DNA of 64,000 bases from the NCBI GenBank assembly GCA_033032865.1, contig JAWHQI010000121.1, positions 4,278,001-4,342,000 on the forward strand, written 5' to 3'. The position numbers were made by a program, and so were the translations under genes. The notes beneath the pieces were generated by a model. The model had not been told where the DNA came from and searched no databases. It was given only the letters and a program-made list of their open reading frames with translations. This document shows positions 33,395 to 44,270 of this stretch, one piece after another. The DNA comes from Dactylorhiza incarnata. Its lineage: Eukaryota > Streptophyta > Magnoliopsida > Asparagales > Orchidaceae. The first letter of the stretch is position 1. Every line of letters starts with the position of its first letter.

Positions 33395-34335
33395 TTGTCC
33401 TGTGTCCAGGACAACGTGGATGTCTTCGCCTGGAGCGCTGCAGAGATGCCCGAGATCGACACGGATGTGGCATGCCATCACCTCAACCTTGACCTCGGCT
33501 CCCGCCTTGTCCTCCAGAAGAGGAGGACTATCGCAGAAAAGTTGGAGGTACCTATCCGGGAAGAGGTGAGCAAGCTCCTCAAGGCTGGTTTTGTATCGGA
33601 TATCCAGTACCCAGGCTGGGTCTCCAACGTAGTAATGGTAAAGAAGGGGGATGGTAAGTGGAGAATGTGCGTTGACTTTTCCTTACTTAATAAATCATGC
33701 CCTAAGGATTGTTACCCCTTGCCTAGAATCAACGCACTGTTTGATTCAACCGTCGGTTTCTCCATGATGTCTTTTTTAGATGTTTTTTCAGGTTACCATC
33801 AAATTCGCATGCACCCCCCCCCCCCACCCCCCCGGCATCAAGGATGTCTCCCTTATCACGGGGGATGGGTGCTATTGCTATAGAATGATGTCGTTTGGCT
33901 TAAAGAATGCAGGGGCAACGTACCAATTAATGATGGATAGGGTATTTCGTGAGCAAATGGGCTGGAACTTGGAGATCTATGTTGATGACCTCATGATAAA
34001 AAGTCGGGACCTCGAGTCTCACCTCCGGGACCTCGAGGAGACCTTTGGGACCTTGAGGAAATTCAAGATGAAACTTAACCCCCTAAAGTGTGTCTTCAGG
34101 GCCAGCCGAGGGAAGTTCCTAGGTCATTTGCTTACTCCCGCCGGGGTAGAGCCTAACCCGGACAAGATGAGGGCAATCCTTGAGTTGGGATCTCCAAGGA
34201 ATGCGAAAGAGGTCCACCGACTAACAGGGAAGCTAGTCGGGCTGAGCAGGTTCCTTTCTAAGGCTGGAGAAAAATGTTCATCCTTCTTCAGGGTGCTGCG
34301 GGGTAATCAAAAGTTTGAATGGACCCCCGAGTGAG
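33395..34335 (+). pseudogene. gypsy-1 reverse transcriptase
   Basis: RT motifs in order: 'QYPGWVSNVVMVKKGDGKW', 'RMCVDFSLLNKSCPKDCYPL', 'FSGYHQIRMH', then, after a C-run of 12+7 (33814-33832) that shifts the frame, 'MMSFGLKNAGATYQLMM', 'YVDDLMIKS' (catalytic YVDD at 33978-33989) and 'FLGHLLTPAGVEPNPDK'. A TGA at 34333 ends the frame in the connection to RNase H. Without the C-run shift and the stop it would be a complete RT. Confidence 0.85.
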
Positions 34336-35949
34336 AAAGGGCTTCTCAAGCGCTGAAGGAGCACTGACCTAGGCTCCGCTCCTGCAGGGGCCGAGGCAAG
34401 GGGAGGACCTATCCTTATACTTGGGGTGGGATCAGAGGCGGTAAGCTCAGTACTAGTTCGGGAAGAGGGAAAGAAGCAACTCCCAATCTACTATGTTAGC
34501 AGGGTATTGAGGAAGGCCAAGCTCAGGTACCCTATCTTGGAGAAGCTGGCTTTCGCCCTGGTGGTGTCGGCCCGAAAGCTCCGGCCCTACTTCCAGACAT
34601 ACTCCACCAGAATAGTGACCGACCACCCCCTTCGCAACATCATGGAAGGAGTGGAGCACTCGGGGAGACTGGCCGAAGGGTTAGTGGAGTTGAGCGAGTT
34701 CAACATATCCTACATTCCCAGGTTTTCCATAAAGGCGCAAGTAGTGGTGGATTTCATGGCTGATTATATGACCGAGGTAGAAGAGTCCGAACTACCCCAC
34801 CTAGTGGCTTGGAGGATGTTGGTTGACGACGCGTCAGGAAAGCACTCCTTCGGGGAAGGGGTGGTCTTGGTGAGCCCTCCAGGCACCAGGATCGAGCAGG
34901 CAATTAACATTCATTTCCCTCTCACCAACAATCAGGCCGAGTACGAGGCCGTGATAGCAGGCCTCTCCCTTGCTAGGGTGTTGGGTGTGCAGGACGTGGA
35001 GGCCTCGACGGACTCCATGGTAGTGGCTTGTCAAATCAAAGGGGAGTTCGAGGCCAAGGAGCTAACTCTCCAGCGATACTTGGAGAAGGTCAAAAGTGTC
35101 ATTGGGCAGTTCCGCACTTTCTCAATAAAGCACGTCCCAAGGGAGGAGAGCACCCATGCAGATCTCCTGGCCAAGTTCGGTCCCCGGGCAGGGGGGATAG
35201 TGTCAGAGCTCTTCCAACCCTCCATCAAGGAGGGAAAGCTGATGGAGCTGGATCGGCGGGTGTCGTGGATGGATCCCTTCATCATCTTCTTGACGTCGGG
35301 GAAGTTCCCCGAGAAGGGGGTAGACAAGCGACTGCTCATGTATAAATCAACATACTACTCCTTACATGCAGGATTGTTGTATCGAAACACTCTCTCGGGG
35401 CTCCTAACTCGTTGTGTCTCGGAGGAGGAAGCCCCGAGGGTCCTGGAGGAGATTCACTCCGAGGAGTGTGGCAGACACTCAGGGAGCAAAACCCTGGAGG
35501 GACGAGTACTAAAGCAGGGCTACTTCGGGCCCACCATCAACAAGGACGCAACAAAGTTCTCTAGGAGGTGCTCCAAGTGCCAGATCTACGCTCCTCTCCA
35601 ACTCCTTCAAGCTCAGAGGCTCCGGACAATCACAGCCCCCTGGCCATTTGCGATATGGGGATTGGATCTGGTGGGGCCTTCCCTCCAGGTAAGCGGTCAA
35701 AGGAAGTTCCTGTTGGTCATGATAGATTACTTCTCCAAATGGCTGGTGGTAAGGGCGCTGGCTAAGGTAACATCCCAAGTAGTGAGGAATTTTGTTTGGG
35801 GTGAAATAATTTGCAGGCATGGGCTTCCGCTAGCCATACTCACGGACAACGAGCCACAGTTCGCCAACGATGAGTTTGTTGGCTTATGTGCCCAACTCGG
35901 CATAGACCTTCGGTTCGCGTCAGTCCACCACCCGAGAAGTAATGGATAG
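34336..35949 (+). pseudogene. gypsy-1 RNase H, second RNase H and integrase
   Basis: The first RNase H segment has 'YYVSRVLRKAKLRYP' and 'LEKLAFALVVSARKL'. The second, archaeal-type RNase H has 'MLVDDASGKHSFGEG', 'LTNNQAEYEAVIAGL' and 'STDSMVVACQ', the mark of the Tat lineage. Integrase follows with its HHCC zinc finger ('HSEECGRHSG', 'CSKCQIYAP'), first Asp in 'GLDLVGP', second Asp in 'ILTDNEPQF', and then TAG at 35947-35949 ('RSNG-stop-VDAA'). The stop replaces a Gln, and the catalytic Glu is Asp in this copy. Confidence 0.85.
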
Positions 35950-36511
35950 GTGGATGCAGCAAAGAAGAACATTGTGAACCTATTGAAGAAAAAGTCGAGA
36001 ATATTAGGGGGAACTGGGTAGAGCAGTTACCTTCAGTCCTCTGGACCCTGAGGACCACCCCAAACATGGCTACATGGGAGACCCCTTTCAAGCTCTCTCA
36101 CGGGTCCGAGGCCCAGTTGAATTAAAAGTCAAGTCACCTAGAGTGGCCACCGCGGGAGAAGGGGACGAAGAATGGCGGGTGATCAATGAAGAATGACAAA
36201 GGTTATCCTTGGACCTGGTAGAGGAGCTCCGATACCTGGCCACCATTCGGCAAGAGGAAATCAAACGACAGATGGCTCGGTGCATTGACAAGCACATCCG
36301 AGTGAAGCACTTCCAGAAAGGGGATCTGGTCTTGAAGAAGGTTGATGCGGCAGGAAGAGGAGCCATGGTTGGTAAGCTTAACCCCAATTGGGAGGGGCTA
36401 TACATTGTAAGTGAGGTGATCAAGTCGGGAGGGTACCACCTCCGGGATGTGGAAGGGGTAAATCTCGGCCGGGCCAGGAGTGGGGATGACTTAAAACATT
36501 TCTATCCTTAA
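35950..36511 (+). pseudogene. gypsy-1 integrase C-terminal part
   Basis: Continues in broken frames with '..LLKKK', 'SHGSEA'-like and, from 36209, 'VEELRYLATIRQEEIKRQM', 'FQKGDLVLKKVDAAGRG' and 'NWEGLYIVSEV', the DNA-binding C-terminal domain ending 'DDLKHFYP' at the natural stop (36511). A deletion lies near 36100 relative to gypsy-2. Confidence 0.8.
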
Positions 36512-36596
36512 ATGTTTTAAAAAATGAACTTATGGAATGTCCTATTTACCATGTATTGATTGTGAAGGGGTTACCGAGGGGAAATCCACAAGTCTT

Positions 36597-36679
36597 TGGT
36601 GCTGGGGTGCCCCAGATCAATTCCACTGCAGGGCTCTGATAGACAGTGGGTCAGGTTGATCTCTGGAGAGGCTGGCAGG
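36597..36679. repeat. gypsy-1 3' UTR tandem repeat, left of NA-1
   Basis: First unit of the ~95-bp repeat ('tggtgctggggtgccccagatc...'), interrupted by NA-1 inside the unit. It resumes at 43169. Confidence 0.85.
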
Positions 36680-36942
36680 TGATGAGTCCCAATTATATAC
36701 ATATTTTTGGACTCATCTAGGCCGATTTTCTAGTCTATGCACTTCACTTTATACATGTTTTCACTCATATTTGATACTCCGCGCTAAGTGCACCTCTAGG
36801 CCCGTTTTTGGTGTTATTTCATGTTCTTCATCTTTAGTAGTTTTCATGCATTGTTAAGTTCCACTTTCAGTGGCTGGATCCGTGGTTGTGCTGGAGCAGG
36901 AGTCGTGCAGGTGTTCCCGGTACAATTCTGTACAGGAACACT

Positions 36943-37190
36943 GTGCACGATCACTGGCTCTATCACGCACGACCAATGGTCGTGCGCCACTGATCGTGCG
37001 CACTTAACGCCCATTTTATGAGTTCTGTCTTGCTTATCGCACGACCACTTACGATAGTCGTGCGCCAATGGTCGTGCGAACATTGTATTTTATAAATTTC
37101 TTACCTTGCAGGCTCCGTCCAGTCAGGCGCACGATCACAGGATTCTAGTGCGCACGACCACTGGTCGTGCGCCAATGACCGTGCGCACTA
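36943..37190. repeat. GCGCACGACC palindrome array (NA-1 5' LTR)
   Basis: Repeated inverted pairs of GCGCACGACCA and TGGTCGTGCGC, separated by 1 nt or slightly diverged (GCGCACGATC, GACCGTGCGC), lie within 260 bp upstream of the TATA box. Full 23-nt palindromes can form at about 37152-37174; other copies are half sites. Confidence 0.9.
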
Positions 37191-37203
37191 TTTATTCCAG
37201 CGC

Positions 37204-37212
37204 CTATAAATA
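37204..37212 (+). promoter_or_regulatory. NA-1 LTR TATA box
   Basis: CTATAAATA after the palindrome array; the same box is at 42047-42055 in the 3' LTR. The likely RNA start is about 30 bp downstream. Confidence 0.75.
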
Positions 37213-37779
37213 TTCCTGCTCGCGATTTAGGTCGGATCCTCCGCATTTCTTCCGCCCAGCTCTGCCGTTTTCGCCCCTTCCGCAGGTTCTCCGCCCCCTA
37301 GGCCTCCTCCATCATCCTTGAGCTCCAAGGAGAGGTTTCTAGCCCAAAGATCGCCAACATCAAGCAAGGAGATCGTGTATCGGAGGAGACCGGATCGTGA
37401 CACGAAGAAGACGGGTCCATTGGAAGGTAGTGACAGCCTTCTCTACCCCGGACGCAGTTGAAGACCGAGCTTGGACGCGGATTGACAACCCTGCGATTCC
37501 AACCGTGAATCTTCGATGAGGCTTCGGATGTGGTCGATTCCTTCACTCTATTCTTCTTCCTTATGTTGTTGATTGTATAAGCTAGTTTCCTCTATATTTT
37601 GATGATGTGCACAATGAATCTTGTTATGTAATGTCTATTTCAGTTATTTGAGATTATTTTATTCATATGTGTTTATGAGGTGCGCCCCATTCCATCCTCC
37701 ATCCCGCCGTCACGTTCGTGTGCCGCACTAGCAATTGCTAGTGGCGTGCTGGTCGACGAGGTGCTTGCGACCCTCATCC

Positions 37780-38065
37780 GTATGCCTACTCTTCCATCCG
37801 CCTAGCGAAGCGTGGCATAGAGGCCCGTGTATTCCATTCGCCTAACGAAGCAGCACGCTCAAGGCCTGCATAGTTGGATTCCGTTAGCCTACTCGTCCAT
37901 CCGCCTACCGAAGCGTGGCATCGCGGCCCGGATTCCATTCGCCTAACGAAGCAGCGCGCTCAAGGCCTGCACAGTTCGATTCCGCTGGCCTACTCGCTCA
38001 TCCGCCCAACGAAGTAGCGCGTTTAAGGCCTACATAGTCTTCTATCCCGCCGAGCGAAGCTTTGC
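37780..38065. repeat. Tandem repeats in the NA-1 LTR R/U5 region
   Basis: About three units of ~95 bp built from 'ctactc(g/t)(c/t)ccatccgcct', 'gaagcgtggcat', 'cgaagcagcgcgctcaaggc'. Present in all four NA LTRs (also 42605-42900, 49635-49830, 54525-54715). Confidence 0.75.
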
Positions 38066-38331
38066 ATAGCGGTATTGCATAGGAGTAGGTTTAATATTTT
38101 ACTTTATTATTCACAAACCAAATCCCTTTCGTCCGCACTCCACCTATCGCGGGACTTCGATCTCAAGTCCTTCTGCGACACCTAACTCCACCTTACTGTG
38201 TTCCTTTGAGATTCGATACTCGGGGATTTACTCCTCGTTTTATATTACTTGAACGATCGGTACACTGCCGTTTCGTGCCGCAGTCTCGCCACAGCTTATA
38301 GCGGTGTGTGAGATTTGCGCCATCAAGTTTT

Positions 38332-38349
38332 TGGCGCCGTTGCCGGGGA
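38332..38349 (+). promoter_or_regulatory. NA-1 primer binding site (tRNA-Asp)
   Basis: TGGCGCCGTTGCCGGGGA, 18 nt, complementary to the 3' end of plant tRNA-Asp, six bases after the LTR. This primer is characteristic of the Athila group. Confidence 0.9.
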
Positions 38350-38546
38350 ACACAGTCGTGTGAGTTTTCTGGAGAGGGAGAATCTGAGAGAGAAGCCCTT
38401 CCTGTTGTAAATTGCATCTGTTATTTTATTTCTATTCTCTTTTATTCCATTTTCTTGTTTTATATTAGGTTGCTTTAGTACTTTTTGTTAGGTGTGGTAT
38501 TGCGCACAATAGTGTTGTTCATTTTGAATCGTATTATCTTCACACT

Positions 38547-39740
38547 ATGTGGGCACATCTTAATATCCGTTGCCGTTGGTGTAGAGATGCCTCCCACTCT
38601 AGTGATGAATGCCCTACGGAGAATAGTAGGCATAATTCTTATAGCCCAGCATATGGAGCACCGACTTCGTCTGGTACTCCATATGGTGCGCGTAAGTCTT
38701 ATGGCTACTCTGCTGAGCCTTTACCATCATACTTCTTTTCGGCTCCAGCCCCCGCTGTGCCAAAGAAGCCCGCAAGGAAGTGCCAGTTTTGTCGGAGTAC
38801 TGATCATGTCTTGAAGGACTGTGCCGAGTATTTTCGCCAATTGGACGAGGATGACGAGCCGGATATCCGGATCGTCCCACTTCCTAATTCTGGCGGCACA
38901 CCTTCAACATCCGGTTATGTGTCTTTGTCACCTTCACATCTTGAAGGGTATGGCATGGACACGGTCACCGGATGTGCGGCTGATCTATGCATCGACATTG
39001 CTGAGCCTATTCTCCATGTGCATCCACCACTTCTAGTGGATTCGATTCTTCCCCTTGTTGTGCATACTACATTCGTCTCTGACGACATTGTCGATGATGT
39101 GTCACAAGAGGAGGTTGTTGATCTTAGTATTGTGCCTACTCCTATGGAGGAGGACAACCTTCTCGGTGAAGAGGAGTTTACCTAAGCATCAGTGGAGGAA
39201 GTCCAAATCCTAAGCCTGGCCACCGTTGATCCCGCCGAATCTTGTAGCATTGATGACAATGCAAACATTATTTTACTTCCCCAACCTGATGGGAGTGAGA
39301 TCGGGATCACTCCCCCGATTGATGTTTATTTATGTTCTTCGTCTTCTTTATTTCTTGATCCCCTTCCTTCATCTGAGTCTGTGCAGGTTGAATCTTCACA
39401 GGTACTTCAGGAGGACTTGGAGCTTTTTGCTCAAGTCAATGATGAGAGCATCCTCTCATGTGAGGAGGTTTATTCCCCCTCCGTAGAGGAAGCTCCACTC
39501 ATTGCCTTCGCCTCCTGCTGCCTCCCTGTTGACGACTCCTTGCTAGGCAAGGATATTGTTGGTGAGTTGAGTGAGGATATCTCCTCCTCTTCTTACTTTC
39601 TTTTCCCTCTACCTGTGTCAAGCAGGCATTATTATTTGGGTAGACGAGTGACTGTTCTGTCGCCGTATCGGTACCCGCTACCGACACGCATATTAGAACA
39701 GTTACCTGTTCATTTCCTTTTTCATACTCCCATTAGCTAG
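38547..39740 (+). pseudogene. NA-1 zinc-knuckle Gag-like protein with in-frame stop
   Basis: Orthologous to the open 413-aa protein of NA-2. The frame starts MWAHLNIRC and has two CCHC knuckles, 'CRWCRDASHSSDEC' and 'CQFCRSTDHVLKDC', each CX2CX4HX4C. An acidic Pro/Ser-rich remainder follows. It is broken by TAA at 39183-39185, where NA-2 has TCA, and the same frame continues to 39740. Relative to NA-2, a segment near 39050 is deleted in frame. No capsid-type domain precedes the knuckles. Confidence 0.8.
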
Positions 39741-41477
39741 AACTTTTATGTTTCTAAATAAGTCATGCTGGGATGACAATAACCCCAGTAGTTATCTTAC
39801 ATTCTCTTGCATTTCATTTTATTCACTCCTGCCTAGTTAGCTGTAGTTTATTGTAGTTTATCTTTTTCTATTTTCATTTGTTTCTGCGGAGCTGACCCCT
39901 GCAGGTATCTTTTCTGGATGGTGGATGCTGCAGCTTAGTCTAGGTTTAAACGCCAATCTTCTGGTGTGCTCATTTCTGAGCACTGGGTACTCTCTTCTCC
40001 TAGCTCTTTTCAGAATTTTATAGCTTTATGTTGTTGGATTGTCTAGTTTAAGTCTGGGGGAGAGTAGTTTTGTTTGCCCGCTCACGTGCACTATTGCACT
40101 GCACATTAGAAGATTTCATTTAAAATGTTTTGTTTATTTTCATTACACACCACAGCACCCACTTGAGCGCGTACTCATCTGTTTGTCTGTTCTGTTGTGA
40201 ATTGAATTCTTCTGCTATTTGGGAAAGTCTAGGTGATGGCTTAGGACTATGTAGCAGAGTAAAATGTTGACTCCTGTAGTGATCCTAGTCGAGTGCTCAT
40301 GTTTCGTAGAAATTCGTGTAGATTCAATTTCTTTTTATGCTTTTAGTTTATATTTTTCTACTAGCGTAAATATTGTTTACTTTACTCAAAATTTGGTGAA
40401 TCCGGCGTGAATCAAACGGTAGCATAGGAATGTGTGTAGACGTTCGTTAGTCTCGTATTGCCCGAGTCGGGAGGAAGGATTATCTTTCTCGGTGGCTAGA
40501 ACTTGCCCCAAGCGATTCTTGAAGCATGGGTATACGGTTAGTCAATTGCGTGAATGTGATATAGGCCATCATTTTGGCCCGGTTGAGATTTGTGCCTATT
40601 CCTATCGCTATATTCTCGTTAGCCTAGTTGTGCCTACCCTTTCTTTGATTCAGCCCCACTGTTGTCTCACCAAAGCCTAAATGCCAATCCTAGTCGCACA
40701 CCCAAGTCTGAGCTTTAGCTGTTTATCAGTTTCATGAGTTGGGTTGTTGATTTGGTGATATGTTTGTGAAGATGTGGATGTGTTTTATTGTTTAGTTGCT
40801 GAAAATGATAAGAAAAGAAAGGAAGAAAATGAGAAAAAGAAAAGAAGTGAAAAGAAAAGATATGAGCTTTAATGAAAAATCTGTGTAAAAATATATGTTT
40901 GGGAGTAGGCGGTGCACACACCCATGTTGTTAAGTCCAAGTCTGGGGGTGTGATGTACCCGCGTGTTTGTGTGGTGAACGAGAATAATTTCTGCATAAGC
41001 TCATTTGGGTTTAGTGCTTGAGCCGTCGTTTTTTATCTTTGTTTATCCTCACCTAAACCCAAGCCTCATCAAAAACCTTAAGTCCTATTGATTCACGCAT
41101 TTGAGTCAAACCAGTGCCGTGGAGAGAATGTAACCGGGCGAGCTTATGGTCACCGACACTGATGGATTTCAGTGGAGTTTGTCCCGCATCCCGATCTTGA
41201 GCAATGCTCGTCTCAGCGCATAGTTTACTTTCTCCGTATGCATGACCGAATGATTCACAGTTGTTCACCATTTTGAGTAGTTGTAATATGTTTTTACTCT
41301 TTTAGAAATATATAAATTGTTTTTATATTCAGAATCATCTCTACTATTTTTCTTATGCAAGTGAGCATGCGACTTCGCATGGTACTCTTTATTGTAATTG
41401 TAAGCCATCTACTTTTCTTTCCCCGTTCGCTTAGAATTTGTTTGCTCGGGACGCGCAAACAGGTAAGTCTGGGGGTG
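39741..41477 (+). other. NA-1 3' non-coding region with several polypurine-like tracts
   Basis: No coding domain is seen. AAGTCTGGGGG-type tracts occur near 40049, at 40938 and at 41465, the last being directly against the 3' LTR. The 18-mer aagtctgggggtgtgatg at 40938-40955 is identical to the true tract-LTR junction at 41465-41482. A purine-rich stretch (40800-40860) lies between. Confidence 0.7.
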
Positions 41478-43168
41478 TGATGAGTCCCAATTATATACAC
41501 ATTTTTGGACTCATCTGGGCCGATTTTCTAGTCTATGCACTTCACTTTAGACATGTTTTCACTCATATTTGATACTCCGCGCTAAGTGCACCTCTAGGCC
41601 CGTTTTTTGGTGTTATTTCATGTTCTTCATCTTTAGTAGTTTTCATGCATTGTTAAGTTCCACTTTCAGTGGCTGGATCCGTAGTTGTGCTGGAGCAGGA
41701 GTCGTGCAGGTGTTCCCGGTACAATTCTGTACAGGAACACTGCGCACGATCACTGGCTCTATCGCGCACGACCAATGGTCGTGCGCCACTGATCGTGCGC
41801 ACTTAACGCCCATTTTATGAGTTCTGTCTTGCTTATCGCACGACCACTTACGATAGTGCGCACGACCACTGGTCGTGCGCCAATGGTCGTGCGCCAATGG
41901 TCGTGCGCCAATGGTCGTGCGAACATTGTATTTTCTAAATTTCTTACCTTGCAGGCTCCGTCCAGTCAGGTGCACGATCACAGGATTCTAGTGCGCACGA
42001 CCACTGGTCGTGCGCCAATGACCGTGCGCACTGTTTATTCCAGCGCCTATAAATATTCCTGCTCGCGATTTAGGTCGGATCCTCTGCATTTCTTCCGCCC
42101 AGCTCTGCCATTTTCGCCCCTTCCGCAGGTTCTCCGCCCCCTAGGCCTCCTCCATCATCCTTGAGCTCCAAGGAGAAGTTTCTAGCCCAAAGATCGCCAA
42201 CATCAAGCAAGGAGATCGTGTATCGGAGGAGACCGGATCGTGACACGAAGAAGACGGGTCCATTGGAAGGTAGTGATAGCCTTCTCTACCCTGGACGCAG
42301 TTGAAGACCGAGCTTGGACGCGGATTGACAACCCTGCGATTCCAACCGTGAATCTTCGATGAGGCTTCGGATGTGGTCGATTCCTTCACTCTATTCTTCT
42401 TCCTTATGTTGTTGATTGTATAAGCTAGTTTCCTCTATATTTTGATGATGTGCACAATGAATCTTGTTATGTAATGTCTATTTCAGTTATTTGAGATTAT
42501 TTTATTCATATGTGTTTATGAGGTGCGCCCCATTCCATCCTCCATCCCGCCGTCACGTTCGTGTGCCGCACTAGCAATTGCTAGTGGCGTGCTTGTCGAC
42601 GAGGTGCTTGCGACCCTCATCTGTATGCCTACTCTTCCATCTGCCTAGCGAAGCGTGGCATAGCGGCCCGTGTATTCCATTCGCCTAACGAAGCAGCGCG
42701 CTCAAGGCCTGTATAGTTTGCTTCTGTTAGCCTACTCGTCCATCCGCCTACCAAAGCGTGGCATTGCGGCCCGTATTCCATTCGCCTAACGAAGCAGCGC
42801 GCTCAAGGCCTGCATAGTTCGATTCCGCTGGCCTACTCGCCCATCCGCCCAACGAAGTAGCGCGTTCAAGGCGTACGTAGTCTTCCATCCCGCCGAGCGA
42901 AGCTTTGCATAGCGGTATTGCATAGGAGTAGTTGTAATATTTTACTTTATTATTCACAAACCAAATCCCTTTCGTCCGCACTCCACCTATCGCGGGACTT
43001 CGATCTCAAGTCCTTCCTCGACACCTAACTCCACCTTACTGTGTTCCTTTGAGATTCGATACTCGGGGATTTACTCCTCGTTTTATATTACTTGAACGAT
43101 CGGTACACTGCCGTTTCGTGCCGCAGTCTCTCCATAGCCTATAGCGGTGTGTGAGATTTGCGCCATCA
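41478..43168 (+). repeat. NA-1 3' LTR
   Basis: 1,691 bp; as the 5' LTR but with extra palindrome half sites at 41855-41930 (three successive 'gtgcgccaatggtc' units). Confidence 0.9.
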
Positions 43169-43757
43169 GCAGGTTGGAAAGTCCTTGGTGCTGAAGTGCC
43201 CCAGATTGATTCCGCTGTCGGGCTCTCATAGACGGTGGGTCAGGTTGATCTCTGGAGAGGCTGGCAGGTTGGCAAGTCTTTGGTGCTGGAGTGCCCCATA
43301 TCGATTCCGCTGCCGGGATCTCATAGATGGTGGGTCAGGTTGATATCTGGAAAGGCTGGCAGGTTGGCAAGTCCTTGGTGCTGAAGTGCCCCGGATTGAT
43401 TCCGTTGCCAGGCTCTCATTGACGGTGGGTCAGGTTGATCTCTGGAGAAGCTGGTTGGTTGGAAAGTCCTTGGTGCTGGAGTGGCCCAGATCGATTCCGC
43501 TGTCGGGCTCTCGTAGACGGTGGGTCAGGTTGATCTCTGGAGAGGCTGGCAGGTTGGCAAATCTTTGGTGCTGGAGTGCCCCAGATCGATTCCGCTATCG
43601 GGCTCTCATAGACGGTGGGTTAGGTTGATCTCTGGAGAGGCTGGCAGGTTGGCAAGTCTTTGGTGCTGGAGAGCCCCATATCAATTCCGCTGCTGGGCTC
43701 TCATAGACGGTGGGTCGGGTTGATCTCTGGAGAGGCTGGCAGGTTGGCAGGTCAGGG
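43169..43757. repeat. gypsy-1 3' UTR tandem repeat, right of NA-1
   Basis: Six further ~95-bp units ('ttggtgctggagtgccccagatcgattccgct...ggctggcaggttggcaag'). Together with 36597-36679 there are about seven units. Homologous to the array at 56843-58000. Confidence 0.9.
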
Positions 43758-44270
43758 CCTTCTCGCTCGGCGAGAAGAGATGATCTCGCTTGATAAGAGA
43801 GGGTGAGAACTCATCCCACACGCTCTCGGCTGGTAGTAACTTGTAGAGCGCGAGCGCCGACCCAGAGAGGCAGGCGAATACTCGATGGCATGGGACATGG
43901 CGAGAGGCCCTGCAGGGGGTCTTGCCCGCAAAGGCCAAGGGGGTAGGAAAAAGGATCACCCCTCGCGAGATCGAGATGAAAAAGGTGATCCCAAAACCTA
44001 CAGCCCTAAGGTAAACGAGAAAAGGTGAAGGCTGTTGAAAACATGTCCTATGCCGAAGCTAGGCGATTACATGGTATGCGAGAACGAGCGCAGCGAAGAC
44101 AATGAGAATATGCGAGAACAAGATAGAAGCGTAGGAAAACAACAACACAGAAAGAATGAACACAGTAGGCAAGGAAAAAGCTTCACTTTCATTTCGCTAA
44201 ATTGTTACAGATTGTGGCGATCTCGCCCGCCAAAAATATATTGAAAAAACAAAAATAAAAAGTACAATTT
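43758..44270. other. gypsy-1 spacer between 3' repeats and antisense exons
   Basis: No gene is recognised. Rich in 'gcgag/ctcgc' words ('cgctcggcgagaag', 'tgcgagaacgagcg'); corresponds to 58000-58510 of gypsy-2. Confidence 0.5.

Larger units (their letters stand above)
36680..38325 (+). repeat. NA-1 5' LTR
   Basis: Carries in order a palindrome array (36943-37190), a TATA box CTATAAATA (37204-37212), and a block of ~90-100 bp repeats with 'cgcctaacgaagcagcgcgctcaaggcctg'-type units (37780-38065). Divergence from the 3' LTR is low apart from a 45-bp length change in the palindrome array. Confidence 0.9.
36680..43168 (+). mobile_element. NA-1, non-autonomous gag-only LTR element (Athila-type primer site)
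   Basis: 5' LTR 36680-38325 (1,646 bp) and 3' LTR 41478-43168 (1,691 bp) begin TGATGAGTCC and end CATCA. They are flanked by the 5-bp duplication GCAGG (36675-36679, 43169-43173). The primer site matches tRNA-Asp, typical of Athila. The 3.15-kb interior holds only a zinc-knuckle protein gene with a stop; no protease, RT, RNase H or integrase motif is present. It fits the terminal-repeat, gag-only class of plant elements. It inserted into the 3' repeat of gypsy-1. Confidence 0.9.

Noticed and set aside
34426..35949. gypsy-1 as an active element because of its 507-codon open frame
   Set aside because: Integrase ends at a stop before the catalytic Glu position, RT is out of frame at the C-run, and LTRs are missing.
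41643..41981. ORFs in the NA LTRs (for example 112 and 144 codons on the minus strand)
   Set aside because: They translate the GCGCACGACC palindrome array; repeated in all four LTRs as non-coding sequence.
36680..43168. NA-1/NA-2 as Tat elements because they sit inside Tat copies
   Set aside because: Their LTR ends, tRNA-Asp primer site and target duplications show they are independent insertions of a different, Athila-like group.
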